Position numbers and translations under genes: made by a program. Positions 1 to 5,233 of a stretch of DNA of 5,494 nucleotides are shown in pieces (positions within the stretch are counted from its first letter, which is position 1; each line of letters starts with the position of its first letter). A model generated the notes under the pieces. It was not told the DNA's origin, did no database searches, and saw only the letters and a program-made list of their open reading frames with translations. The DNA comes from Elusimicrobiota bacterium (GTDB lineage: Bacteria; Elusimicrobiota; Elusimicrobia; Elusimicrobiales; Elusimicrobiaceae). The stretch is from NCBI GenBank assembly GCA_031271365.1, contig JAISVV010000010.1, forward strand, positions 1 through 5,494, given 5' to 3'.

Positions 1-109
1 AGAGGTAACCCTGATAACGCCTGTAGCGATGGAAGAAGGCGTACGTTTTGCCATAAGAGAAGGCGGTAAGACGGTAGGGGCGGGCGTCGTTACTAAAATT
101 ATTGAGTAA
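1..109 (+). CDS. tuf: Elongation factor Tu, C-terminal end (partial)
   Basis: This is the last 35 codons of EF-Tu, the GTPase that delivers aminoacyl-tRNA to the ribosomal A site in the cytoplasm. The reading frame starts at base 2 and ends in TAA at 107-109. The visible tail contains [17 protein letters not shown], the nearly invariant C-terminal signature of domain III, preceded by [11 protein letters not shown], which matches the usual TLI.P(I/V)AM..G strand. Only the 5' edge of the window truncates it; nothing suggests a broken gene. It is followed within 20 nt by a strong terminator, so the transcription unit that includes tuf ends here rather than continuing into rpsJ. Which genes lie upstream cannot be seen, but tuf before rpsJ is the common str-S10 order. 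Confidence 0.97.
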   Translation, partial: EVTLITPVAMEEGVRFAIREGGKTVGAGVVTKIIE

Positions 110-126
110 AAGGCAACCCCTTATTT

Positions 127-166
127 ATACCCCCCTGACCCTTTCGGGCACAGGGGGGTATTTTTT
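127..166 (+). terminator. Rho-independent terminator of tuf
   Basis: A perfect inverted repeat pairs TACCCCCCTG (128-137) with CAGGGGGGTA (151-160). An extra A-T pair at 127/161 gives an 11-bp stem. A smaller CCC-TTTC-GGG hairpin caps it at 139-148. Six T residues follow directly at 161-166. The stem is very GC-rich and the position, 18 nt after the tuf stop, is as expected. It should end most transcription coming from the tuf unit. Confidence 0.95.
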
Positions 167-178
167 ATAAGCGTTTTG

Positions 179-290
179 CCCTCGCCCCTCTCGGGCCCGC
201 CTACACGGGCGCGCAGGCGCCGCAGGCGTACGCGCCGCCAGGGCCAAAGTGCCCTTGCGGGCATAGGCCTAAAGCCCCTTGCGGCATATT
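179..290. repeat. GC-rich repeat-like intergenic segment
   Basis: This stretch between the tuf terminator and the next gene is far richer in G and C than its surroundings and is full of short inverted and direct repeats. GCCCG (195-199) can pair with CGGGC (206-210), GGCGCG (208-213) with CGCGCC (231-236), and TGCCC (250-254) with GGGCA (259-263) around TTGC. Two near-copies of AAAG-GCCCTTGCGG-CAT lie at 247-264 and 271-286. The 10-mer CCCTCGCCCC (179-188) and the 8-mer GCGCCGCA (217-224) recur in the rpsJ-rplC gap at 1819-1828 and at 1876-1883 and 1928-1935. No convincing coding frame is seen. It resembles dispersed REP-type intergenic elements, but copy number in the genome is unknown from here. 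Confidence 0.55.
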
Positions 291-307
291 AACGCGGCGG
301 ATATACT
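279..307 (+). promoter_or_regulatory. Possible sigma70-type promoter for the exported-protein gene
   Basis: TTGCGG (279-284) and TATACT (302-307) are separated by 17 nt. The -10 matches consensus at 5 of 6 positions, but the -35 at only 3 of 6, so the call is weak. It lies between the tuf terminator and the ribosome binding site at 333-337, where a promoter is needed. The -10 lies inside an 8-bp dyad (300-307 with 312-319, one G-T pair), which could be an operator or a hairpin at the start of the transcript. Confidence 0.4.
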
Positions 308-344
308 CAATAGTGTATCTTTTATAAAACCCGGAGGGTTCGCA

Positions 345-1157
345 ATGAAATCAGCAGGCATTTTAGTATTAACGTTTTTCTTCTTTCCGCAATTATCTTT
401 TGCTTTTAATTTTTCGCTGCGGCAGGCTAAAGATGATAACCCCAAAGTATACGAACAAATACAGGACACTCTGCGCCAAAAAGAACAAAGCATACGCCAG
501 CGGCTTGAGGAGGAAAGATACAAAGCTTTCAAGGCCAAGGCTGAGGGTATTTTTGACGGGTTTATGACGCTTGCCGCGCAAAATAAAACGGACGAAGCCG
601 TGCAGTATTTTTGCGCAAGCGTAGCCAAAAACAATTTTGTTGATAAAAAAGGCCGCCCCCAGCGAAACGCCGCCAAAGATTATTTTACCTTTAACACCGA
701 AAAATACGAATATCTTGCCTCTGAGCGCATCAGTTTTAAAGGGAGGGGAGGCCTTATCTTCTCTCATGCCCTTTATCTGCGCAGCGGCGGCGCGCGCGTT
801 TTCAGCGACGGGCAGCTTATAAAACTTTTTGACTGCACCTTTGAGCCGGCTTCCTTTGTGGGCCCCTCCAGCGTGGACCTGCTTGTCTATCTGCGGCTGG
901 GGGACGAGCATAAAGAACTTCTTTTACATGTCGCGCAAAGAGACAAATTGCAGCTTAGCCACATTCTTATGTGGAGCAGGACAGAGTATGAAGCTTCAAA
1001 AGAGTTAATAAACGCTTTGCTGGCCATTGTGGCGCAAAACGGAGGCAAAGGCATACCCGTTTTTAAAATGACTCTGGATATTTTGCGCGAAAAAATAGAC
1101 CCGCAAAACGCCGCCGCCCATGCCGGTTTGGACGAGCTTTACAAAGACGCCATTTAA
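345..1157 (+). CDS. Predicted exported protein of unknown function, 270 residues
   Basis: I do not recognise a family. The ATG at 345 is chosen because GGAGG (333-337) stands 7 nt upstream and because the protein then begins with a textbook signal peptide: MKSAG, a hydrophobic run rich in Leu and Phe (about residues 6-18), and a likely signal peptidase I site after SFA (residue 20). No lipobox cysteine is present, so the product is probably periplasmic or secreted rather than a lipoprotein. Residues 24-68 are highly charged and probably helical (RQKEQSIRQRLEEERYKAF), possibly a coiled coil. A mixed, more hydrophobic region follows. The only cysteines are Cys90 and Cys164, which could form a disulfide outside the cytoplasm. 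The C-terminus, IDPQNAAAHAGLDELY (251-266), looks like a TPR helix, and so weakly does residues 67-89. No other membrane segment is evident. It is an unusual neighbour here, between tuf and rpsJ, and no terminator is visible after it, so its transcript may run on into rpsJ. Confidence 0.85.
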   Translation: MKSAGILVLTFFFFPQLSFAFNFSLRQAKDDNPKVYEQIQDTLRQKEQSIRQRLEEERYKAFKAKAEGIFDGFMTLAAQNKTDEAVQYFCASVAKNNFVDKKGRPQRNAAKDYFTFNTEKYEYLASERISFKGRGGLIFSHALYLRSGGARVFSDGQLIKLFDCTFEPASFVGPSSVDLLVYLRLGDEHKELLLHVAQRDKLQLSHILMWSRTEYEASKELINALLAIVAQNGGKGIPVFKMTLDILREKIDPQNAAAHAGLDELYKDAI

Positions 1158-1171
1158 CCGCTAAAAACCTA

Positions 1172-1201
1172 TTGCCAAGCATACCGCCTAATTGGTATAA
1201 T
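1172..1201 (+). promoter_or_regulatory. Main promoter of the S10 operon
   Basis: TTGCCA (1172-1177, 5 of 6 to the -35 consensus) and TATAAT (1196-1201, a perfect -10) are 18 nt apart. The site begins 15 nt after the exported-protein stop codon and points at rpsJ. Transcription should begin near 1208, which gives a leader of about 240 nt. It is the best promoter-like sequence in the window and fits the high output expected of a ribosomal-protein operon. Confidence 0.85.
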
Positions 1202-1207
1202 ATTTGC

Positions 1208-1450
1208 AGTAAAGTATATCAGCTGTCTTGAGATGATACCTTATCACCATGGACGCCAGCCCTTAGGGGGGACGCAGCCATGGAAGGTGTTTTCTCGACG
1301 TTTAAAGCCGTATAAGCGGCCATAAAAATTGCAGCGAAAAAGATGTAAAAAAGCGGCTGTGTAGCTTTAAAAAACGCGCTATATTTTACGTTGTAAATTT
1401 AACTATAAAAAATTAAGGCAAGGTAAATTTGCCTTCAGGATAAAATTAAA
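1208..1450 (+). promoter_or_regulatory. Structured 5' leader of the S10 operon
   Basis: This leader of about 240 nt before rpsJ is long and rich in competing base pairing. ACCTT (1238-1242) pairs with AAGGT (1284-1288), and CCATGG (1247-1252) with CCATGG (1278-1283), separated by an ATCA bulge and capped by a C-rich and G-rich apical part (1260-1271). A second domain pairs TTTAAAGC (1301-1308) with GCTTTAAA (1364-1371). This competes with GCCG/CGGC hairpins (1307-1310 with 1317-1320 or 1354-1357). A third hairpin (1415-1435) sits just before the rpsJ ribosome binding site. Many bacteria control S10 operons through leader RNAs bound by a ribosomal protein, for example L4 in E. coli. By analogy this may be an autogenous control RNA, but I cannot match it to a named family. 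No T-tract terminator is evident inside it. Confidence 0.55.
1415..1435 (+). promoter_or_regulatory. Hairpin adjoining the rpsJ ribosome binding site
   Basis: AAGGCAA (1415-1421) and TTGCCTT (1429-1435) form a perfect 7-bp stem with a 7-nt loop. It ends one base before the Shine-Dalgarno sequence AGGA (1437-1440), which is 10 nt from the rpsJ ATG. The left arm itself contains AAGG, a Shine-Dalgarno-like element that pairing would hide. The position suggests an influence on initiation at rpsJ, either keeping the true site open or serving as part of a control switch. Function is inferred from position only. Confidence 0.5.
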
Positions 1451-1798
1451 ATGGCTGAAACCCAAAACAAAAAAACCGCAAAATTAAGCGGCCAGGAAAG
1501 GATACGCATTAAACTGCGCTCCTACGACTACAGGATGTTGGATAATTCCGTAGCGCGCATTGTAGACACCGCTAAAAAAACCGGCGCGATAGTTGCCGGC
1601 CCCGTGCTTTTACCCGTTAAGATAAAAAAATACACCGTGCTGAGAAGCCCGCATACGGATAAAAAATCGCGCGAGCAGTTTGAAATGCGCATACACAAGC
1701 GCCTTATAGATTTAAAAAGCCCCACCGCCAAAACCGTTGACGAGTTAATGAAGCTCGACCTGCCGGCCGGCGTGGACGTAGCCATAAAAAGCAATTAA
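1451..1798 (+). CDS. rpsJ: 30S ribosomal protein S10 (NusE)
   Basis: S10 belongs to the 30S head and, as NusE, pairs with NusB in transcription antitermination. The 115-residue product shows the family core: [17 protein letters not shown] (15-31) begins the fold, [18 protein letters not shown] (63-80) is the signature loop region, and [18 protein letters not shown] (95-112) is the typical end. Compared with the usual 100-105 residues it has about a dozen extra N-terminal residues ([14 protein letters not shown]). No later ATG precedes the conserved core, and AGGA at 1437-1440 supports this start. It is the first gene of the S10 operon, behind a strong promoter and a long leader. Unlike the genes that follow, it is separated from rplC by 198 nt. 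Confidence 0.98.
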   Translation: MAETQNKKTAKLSGQERIRIKLRSYDYRMLDNSVARIVDTAKKTGAIVAGPVLLPVKIKKYTVLRSPHTDKKSREQFEMRIHKRLIDLKSPTAKTVDELMKLDLPAGVDVAIKSN

Positions 1799-1818
1799 AT
1801 AAAGCCCTTTTCCTTATA

Positions 1819-1852
1819 CCCTCGCCCCTTGCGGGAGAGGGCGGGGCGAGGG
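1819..1852. repeat. GC-rich palindrome within the S10 operon
   Basis: CCCTCGCCCC (1819-1828) and GGGGCGAGGG (1843-1852) are perfect 10-bp inverted repeats around a 14-nt spacer that begins TTGCGGGAGAGGG. This pattern resembles a kind of GC-rich intergenic palindrome found scattered in many bacterial genomes, often near CCCTCGCCCCTTGCGGGAG. No T-run follows (GGGGCAAAGCC), so it is not a standard terminator. In RNA it would form a very stable hairpin just after rpsJ, which could protect the upstream message from 3' exonucleases or reduce read-through. The left arm matches 179-188 exactly. Confidence 0.75.
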
Positions 1853-1875
1853 GCAAAGCCGTACAAATTTCAAAC

Positions 1876-1935
1876 GCGCCGCAAGGCGAAGGCAGAAAAC
1901 ATCGGAACTCTGCTTTAGTAAATAAAGGCGCCGCA
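1876..1935. repeat. Secondary hairpins and GCGCCGCA motifs in the rpsJ-rplC gap
   Basis: CGCC (1877-1880) and GGCG (1885-1888) close a GCAA loop, a stable GNRA-type tetraloop. GCAGA (1892-1896) pairs with TCTGC (1909-1913). The 8-mer GCGCCGCA occurs at 1876-1883 and 1928-1935, and again at 217-224 upstream. With the palindrome at 1819-1852 these fill most of the 198-nt gap between rpsJ and rplC (1799-1996). I see no gene or convincing promoter in this gap. The whole block may be one composite repeat element inserted in the operon. Confidence 0.45.
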
Positions 1936-1996
1936 GTAAAAAGTATCGCAAAGATAATTTTTATGATGCGGGCTGTAAAAAAGGAACATAAATAAA

Positions 1997-2785
1997 ATGT
2001 CAGAAGAAACGCAACAACAAGCCCCGGCGGCAGAAGCCCCGGCGCAAACGGCAAAGGCGGCGCCGGCCACTCTTCGCTTTGTTTTAGGCGAAAAGTTGGG
2101 CATGACGCAAGTTTTTGACGAGAAAGGCAACCTTCACGCCGTGTCCGTGGTAAAAGCGGGCCCGTGCAAAATCGTAAGAGTCAGAACCGCGGAAAAGGAC
2201 GGCTACACCGCCGTCGCCGTAGGCTTTGGCGATAAAAAGGAAAGCAAGCTTAACAAACCCGATTTGGGCAACTTTAAAAAGTTAGGCACGGCTCCTGTAA
2301 AACACATTAAAGAATGCCGCCTTGCGGACGTCAACGGCTTTGAAATCGGCCAAATCATAGATTTAGCCGCCGTCTTCAAACCCGGCGATTACGTAGACGT
2401 CCAGGGCAAAATAAAAGGCCGCGGCTTTGCCGGCGCGATGAAGCGCCACGGCTTTGCCGGCCAGCCCGCCTCCCACGGCGCCAGCGACAGAGAAAGAGCC
2501 CCCGGCGGTTTAGCCTCCAGGCGCTCTTTAGGTAAAGTTTTAAGCGGCCAGCGCATGGCCGGCCACTACGGCTTTGCCACCGCCACCATCTCTAAAATTG
2601 AAGTTGCAAAAGTGGACGCGCAAAACAACCTCATTTTCTTAAAAGGTTCCGTGCCCGGCGCAAAGGGCACCATAGTGTCTGTTTTGGAAACTTCCAAACA
2701 CAAAAAACACATAACGGCAGCGCAGGAACAAAAGTTATCGGCCTCTAAAGCCGCCAACATCAAAGGCGCCGCCAAGAAGAAATAG
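1997..2785 (+). CDS. rplC: 50S ribosomal protein L3
   Basis: L3 is an early-assembly protein that binds 23S rRNA and sends a loop towards the peptidyl-transferase centre. The 262-residue product carries the family hallmarks: LGEKLGMTQVFDEKGN (30-45), the loop region KGRGFAGAMKRHGFAGQPAS (140-159) with HGASDRERAPGG after it, GQRMAGHYG (184-192), and VDAQNNLIFLKGSVPGAKG (206-224). It is longer than the usual 205-215 residues. It has a low-complexity N-terminal extension of about 25 residues rich in Ala, Gln and Pro, and a tail of about 30 residues rich in Lys and Ala (from about 232, ending AAKKK). The start is supported by AAGGA (1981-1985), 11 nt before the ATG. It begins the tightly packed part of the operon. 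Confidence 0.98.
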   Translation: MSEETQQQAPAAEAPAQTAKAAPATLRFVLGEKLGMTQVFDEKGNLHAVSVVKAGPCKIVRVRTAEKDGYTAVAVGFGDKKESKLNKPDLGNFKKLGTAPVKHIKECRLADVNGFEIGQIIDLAAVFKPGDYVDVQGKIKGRGFAGAMKRHGFAGQPASHGASDRERAPGGLASRRSLGKVLSGQRMAGHYGFATATISKIEVAKVDAQNNLIFLKGSVPGAKGTIVSVLETSKHKKHITAAQEQKLSASKAANIKGAAKKK

Positions 2786-2796
2786 GAAGGCCAAAA

Positions 2797-3405
2797 ATGG
2801 AAATTAAACTTTTAAATATCCAAGGCAAAGAGCAAGGCGCGGTTACCCTGCCGGAGGCAATCTTCGGCAAAAAACCAAACGCCGCCTTTTTGCACGAAGT
2901 GGTAACGGCTTTTTTAGCCAACCAGCGCAGCGGCACCGCGGACGTTAAAACCCGCGCCGAAGTGTCGGGCACGGGCAAAAAACCCTGGAAACAAAAAGGC
3001 ACCGGCCGCGCGCGCCACGGCAGCATGCGCTCGCCTATCTGGCGTCACGGCGGCGTAGCCTTCGGGCCCACGCCCCACAGCTTCAGGCAGGAGCTGCCCG
3101 CGGCCAAACGCAGGCTTGCTTTAGCCCAGGCTTTATCGGCCAAACTTATCGAAGACGGCATTATAGTGGTTGATAACTTTGATATCAAAGAGCCTAAAAC
3201 CAAAGAAGTTTCCGCCGCTTTAAAAGCGCTGTCTGCAGGCCGCAAGCCGCTGATAGTTGCAGATAAAGACGCCAAACTTCTGCGCGCAAGCAAAAACGTC
3301 GCCGCTTTAACCAATATGACGCCCGGCGATTTAAACGCTTACGTTGTGCTAAACAGTAGCAAAGTAATCTTTACAAAAGACGCTCTTGGCAAGCTGACCA
3401 AATAG
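2797..3405 (+). CDS. rplD: 50S ribosomal protein L4
   Basis: L4 binds 23S rRNA, and its long loop lines the narrow part of the exit tunnel beside L22. In some bacteria it also represses its own operon through the leader RNA. The 202 residues match the normal length. The tunnel loop is plain at about residues 45-95: GTGKKPWKQKGTGRARHGSM (58-77), then RSPIWRHGGVAFGP (78-91). The C-terminal globular part includes DNFDIKEPKTK and ends near the usual point. AGGAAGG (2784-2790) overlaps the rplC stop and lies 6 nt before the ATG, so translation is probably coupled. Nothing looks damaged. It is the natural candidate ligand if the leader before rpsJ is autogenously controlled, though that is an analogy with E. 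coli. Confidence 0.98.
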   Translation: MEIKLLNIQGKEQGAVTLPEAIFGKKPNAAFLHEVVTAFLANQRSGTADVKTRAEVSGTGKKPWKQKGTGRARHGSMRSPIWRHGGVAFGPTPHSFRQELPAAKRRLALAQALSAKLIEDGIIVVDNFDIKEPKTKEVSAALKALSAGRKPLIVADKDAKLLRASKNVAALTNMTPGDLNAYVVLNSSKVIFTKDALGKLTK

Positions 3406-3417
3406 GGAGATTAAATT

Positions 3418-3714
3418 ATGACAAAAGTATTTGAAACAATAAGAAAACCTCTCTTAACGGAAAAAAGCTTAATCCTAAGAGACACCGATAATTGTTACGT
3501 TTTTGTGGTGGAAAAAACAGCCAACAAACACGAAATCCGCGAAGCGGTGGAAACTATTTTCAACGTAACCGTTGAAAAGGTTGCCACAATCCCGCTGCGC
3601 GGCAAAGTCAAAAAAATGGGACGTTTCGCAGGCAAAAGGCCGGATTTAAAAAAGGCCCTCGTCACATTAAAAAAAGGCGATAAAATAGACACGGTTGAAA
3701 CCGCGTCTAAGTAA
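3418..3714 (+). CDS. rplW: 50S ribosomal protein L23
   Basis: L23 sits at the exit of the peptide tunnel and is the docking site for trigger factor and the signal recognition particle. The 98 residues are the normal length. The N-terminus has the family pattern [10 protein letters not shown] (8-17), followed by [19 protein letters not shown] (27-45) and [10 protein letters not shown] (48-57). The C-terminal strand region is [20 protein letters not shown] (68-87), corresponding to the common KR.GR..G...DWKKA.V.L..G pattern with Leu in place of Trp. AGGGAGA (3404-3410) overlaps the rplD stop and gives a good ribosome binding site for the ATG 12 nt after that stop. Confidence 0.98.
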   Translation: MTKVFETIRKPLLTEKSLILRDTDNCYVFVVEKTANKHEIREAVETIFNVTVEKVATIPLRGKVKKMGRFAGKRPDLKKALVTLKKGDKIDTVETASK

Positions 3715-3730
3715 GGAGAGCAGTTAAACT

Positions 3731-4573
3731 ATGCCTACAAAGACATTCAGGCCGTATACTCCCAGCAGGAGAACCATTACGGTTGCCGACTTTTCCGAAA
3801 TAACCAAAACCACGCCGGAGAAAAAACTGACCAAAGGTTTGCGGAAATCGGGCGGCAGAAACAATACGGGGATGATTATGGTGCGCCACATCGGCGGCGG
3901 CCATAAGCAAGCCTACAGGAAAATAGATTTTAAGCGGGCAAAGCACGGCGTGCCGGCCAAAGTCGTCTCCATAGAGTACGACCCTAACCGCTCCGCGCGC
4001 ATCTGCCTCTTAAATTACGCCGACGGCGATAAGCAGTACATGATACACGCTGTCGGTTTAAAAGTCGGCGACGTAGTTATGTCGGGGCCTAAAGCAGATA
4101 TCAAAGTGGGTAACTGCCTTCCATTAAAAAATATACCCGAAGGTACTTTTATCCACGCCATAGAGCTTAACGTCGGCAAAGGCGCCCAGCTGGCCCGCTC
4201 CGCGGGTTCGCAGGCGCAAATTATGGCCAAAGACGGCGGCTACGTCCACATCAAAATGCCCAGCGGCGAAATCAGATTAATCCCTGAAAACTGCTGCGCC
4301 ACCATAGGCCAGGTTGGCAATGTCGAGCACAACACCGTTGTTATCGGCAACGCCGGCAGAAACCGCCACCGCGGCAAAAAGCCCACCGTGCGCGGCAACG
4401 CCATGAACGCCGTAGACCACCCTATGGGCGGCGGCAGGGGCCACAGCAAGGGCGGCAATATACCGCGCTCGCCATGGAACCAAATCGCCCGCGGCTTAAA
4501 AACAAGACCGGCCAAAAACTGGGATTGGATGATTATTAAAGACAGGCGCAAAAACCAGTCCGGAGCTAATTAA
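3731..4573 (+). CDS. rplB: 50S ribosomal protein L2
   Basis: L2 is a core 23S rRNA-binding protein needed for subunit association and located near the peptidyl-transferase centre. The 280 residues agree with the family length (about 273-280). Visible landmarks are [20 protein letters not shown] (46-65), [20 protein letters not shown] (81-100), and the conserved C-terminal segment [20 protein letters not shown] (218-237). His230 corresponds to the histidine known as His229 in E. coli L2 and is kept. The second histidine of the usual VDHPH motif is Met232 here, as in Bacteroidota. The end of the protein, [20 protein letters not shown] (245-264), differs from the proteobacterial TPWGVQTKGKKTR form. 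AAGGAG (3713-3718) precedes the ATG by 12 nt. Confidence 0.98.
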   Translation: MPTKTFRPYTPSRRTITVADFSEITKTTPEKKLTKGLRKSGGRNNTGMIMVRHIGGGHKQAYRKIDFKRAKHGVPAKVVSIEYDPNRSARICLLNYADGDKQYMIHAVGLKVGDVVMSGPKADIKVGNCLPLKNIPEGTFIHAIELNVGKGAQLARSAGSQAQIMAKDGGYVHIKMPSGEIRLIPENCCATIGQVGNVEHNTVVIGNAGRNRHRGKKPTVRGNAMNAVDHPMGGGRGHSKGGNIPRSPWNQIARGLKTRPAKNWDWMIIKDRRKNQSGAN

Positions 4574-4575
4574 TT

Positions 4576-4857
4576 ATGTCAAGATCAACAAAAAAAGGTC
4601 CTTTCGTGGACCATAACCTTCTTGAAAAGGTGGAGGTAATGTCCCCCGCCGATAAAAAGCCCATAAAAACCTGGGCAAGAGCCTGCACGATAGTCCCGCA
4701 GTTTGTGGGGCACACGTTCCTGGTGCATAACGGCCGTAAATTTTTACCCGTTTACATCAGCGAGCGCATGATAGGCCACAAACTGGGCGAATTTGCGTTC
4801 ACCAGAACGTTTAAAGGCCACGGCGGCATGACCAAAGAGTCCAAGGCCCTTAAATAA
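4576..4857 (+). CDS. rpsS: 30S ribosomal protein S19
   Basis: S19 forms a complex with S13 in the 30S head and contacts the A-site region and intersubunit bridges. The 93-residue product is of normal length. It begins with the typical [19 protein letters not shown] (2-20) and has the family signature [20 protein letters not shown] (51-70) followed by [14 protein letters not shown] (71-84). Only 2 nt separate it from the rplB stop. Its ribosome binding site GGAG (4562-4565) lies inside the end of rplB, so translation is probably coupled to L2 synthesis. No unusual features were seen. Confidence 0.98.
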   Translation: MSRSTKKGPFVDHNLLEKVEVMSPADKKPIKTWARACTIVPQFVGHTFLVHNGRKFLPVYISERMIGHKLGEFAFTRTFKGHGGMTKESKALK

Positions 4858-4870
4858 CGGAGATTTATAA

Positions 4871-5233
4871 ATGGAAGCTTGTTCAAAAGCAAAATTTCAA
4901 AGATACGGCAGCAGGAAAGTCGGTTTACTGCTTGACCTCGTGCGCGGCAAAAGCGTAAAGCAGTCGGCGGGTATTATACCCTTTTCCGGCTTGCGCTGCA
5001 GCGACATGGTGCAAAAGGTAATCAACTCCGCCGCCGCTAACTTAGCCGTTAAAAACGGCAGCAAAGATATGGATTTATCCAAAATCTATATCAAAGAGGC
5101 TTATGCCAACATAGGCCCCATGAAACACTTAAAACGCATTCAGCCCGGCCCGCAAGGCAGAGCAATGCCTTATAAGAAGAACGTCTGCCACCTCACCGTG
5201 ATAGTGAGCGACGAAAAGGGAGGGCGTAAATAA
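4871..5233 (+). CDS. rplV: 50S ribosomal protein L22
   Basis: L22 spans the large subunit and puts a long beta-hairpin into the wall of the exit tunnel opposite L4; changes there affect macrolide action in other bacteria. The 120 residues are slightly longer than the common 110. The N-terminal fold is clear in [20 protein letters not shown] (14-33) and [17 protein letters not shown] (47-63). The hairpin (about 80-110) reads [20 protein letters not shown], with two more residues before KRI than the usual GP.xKRI form. It also lacks the common PRA.GRA and TSH motifs, having PGPQGRA and VCH. CGGAG (4858-4862) gives a good ribosome binding site 8 nt from the ATG. The gene overlaps rpsC by one base (TAATG). 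Confidence 0.97.
   Translation: MEACSKAKFQRYGSRKVGLLLDLVRGKSVKQSAGIIPFSGLRCSDMVQKVINSAAANLAVKNGSKDMDLSKIYIKEAYANIGPMKHLKRIQPGPQGRAMPYKKNVCHLTVIVSDEKGGRK

Noticed and set aside
279..344. A TTG start at 279 that would lengthen the exported protein by 22 residues
   Set aside because: It has no good ribosome binding site, would bury the signal peptide inside the protein, and runs through the predicted promoter. The ATG at 345 has GGAGG 7 nt upstream.
393..911. A minus-strand open frame of 172 codons opposite the exported-protein gene
   Set aside because: It lies wholly opposite a gene with a good ribosome binding site and signal peptide, has no visible promoter, and looks like a compositional shadow.
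1249..1290. A cyclic di-GMP (GEMM) riboswitch, suggested by GGGGGGACGCAGCC
   Set aside because: Only the short GGGACGCA word matches. The conserved GGGCAAACC part and GNRA-receptor arrangement are not present, and a ribosomal operon is an unlikely target.
1819..1860. The GC palindrome as an intrinsic terminator after rpsJ
   Set aside because: The stem is strong, but it is followed by GGGGCAAAGCC with no T-tract, so it lacks the second element of such a terminator.
1935..1996. A second promoter directly before rplC (TATGAT at 1962-1967)
   Set aside because: No acceptable -35 hexamer lies 16-18 nt upstream, and the AT-rich sequence produces such -10-like words by chance.
1704..2054. A minus-strand open frame of 116 codons across the rpsJ-rplC gap
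   Set aside because: It reads through the GC-rich palindrome and gives the PSPARGEG-type translation often produced by such repeats. It overlaps both ribosomal genes and has no convincing start signals.
4424..4426. Met in place of the second His of the L2 VDHPH motif
   Set aside because: The important first histidine is kept, Met at this place is known in Bacteroidota L2, and archaeal and eukaryotic L2 have Phe there, so it is a natural variant.
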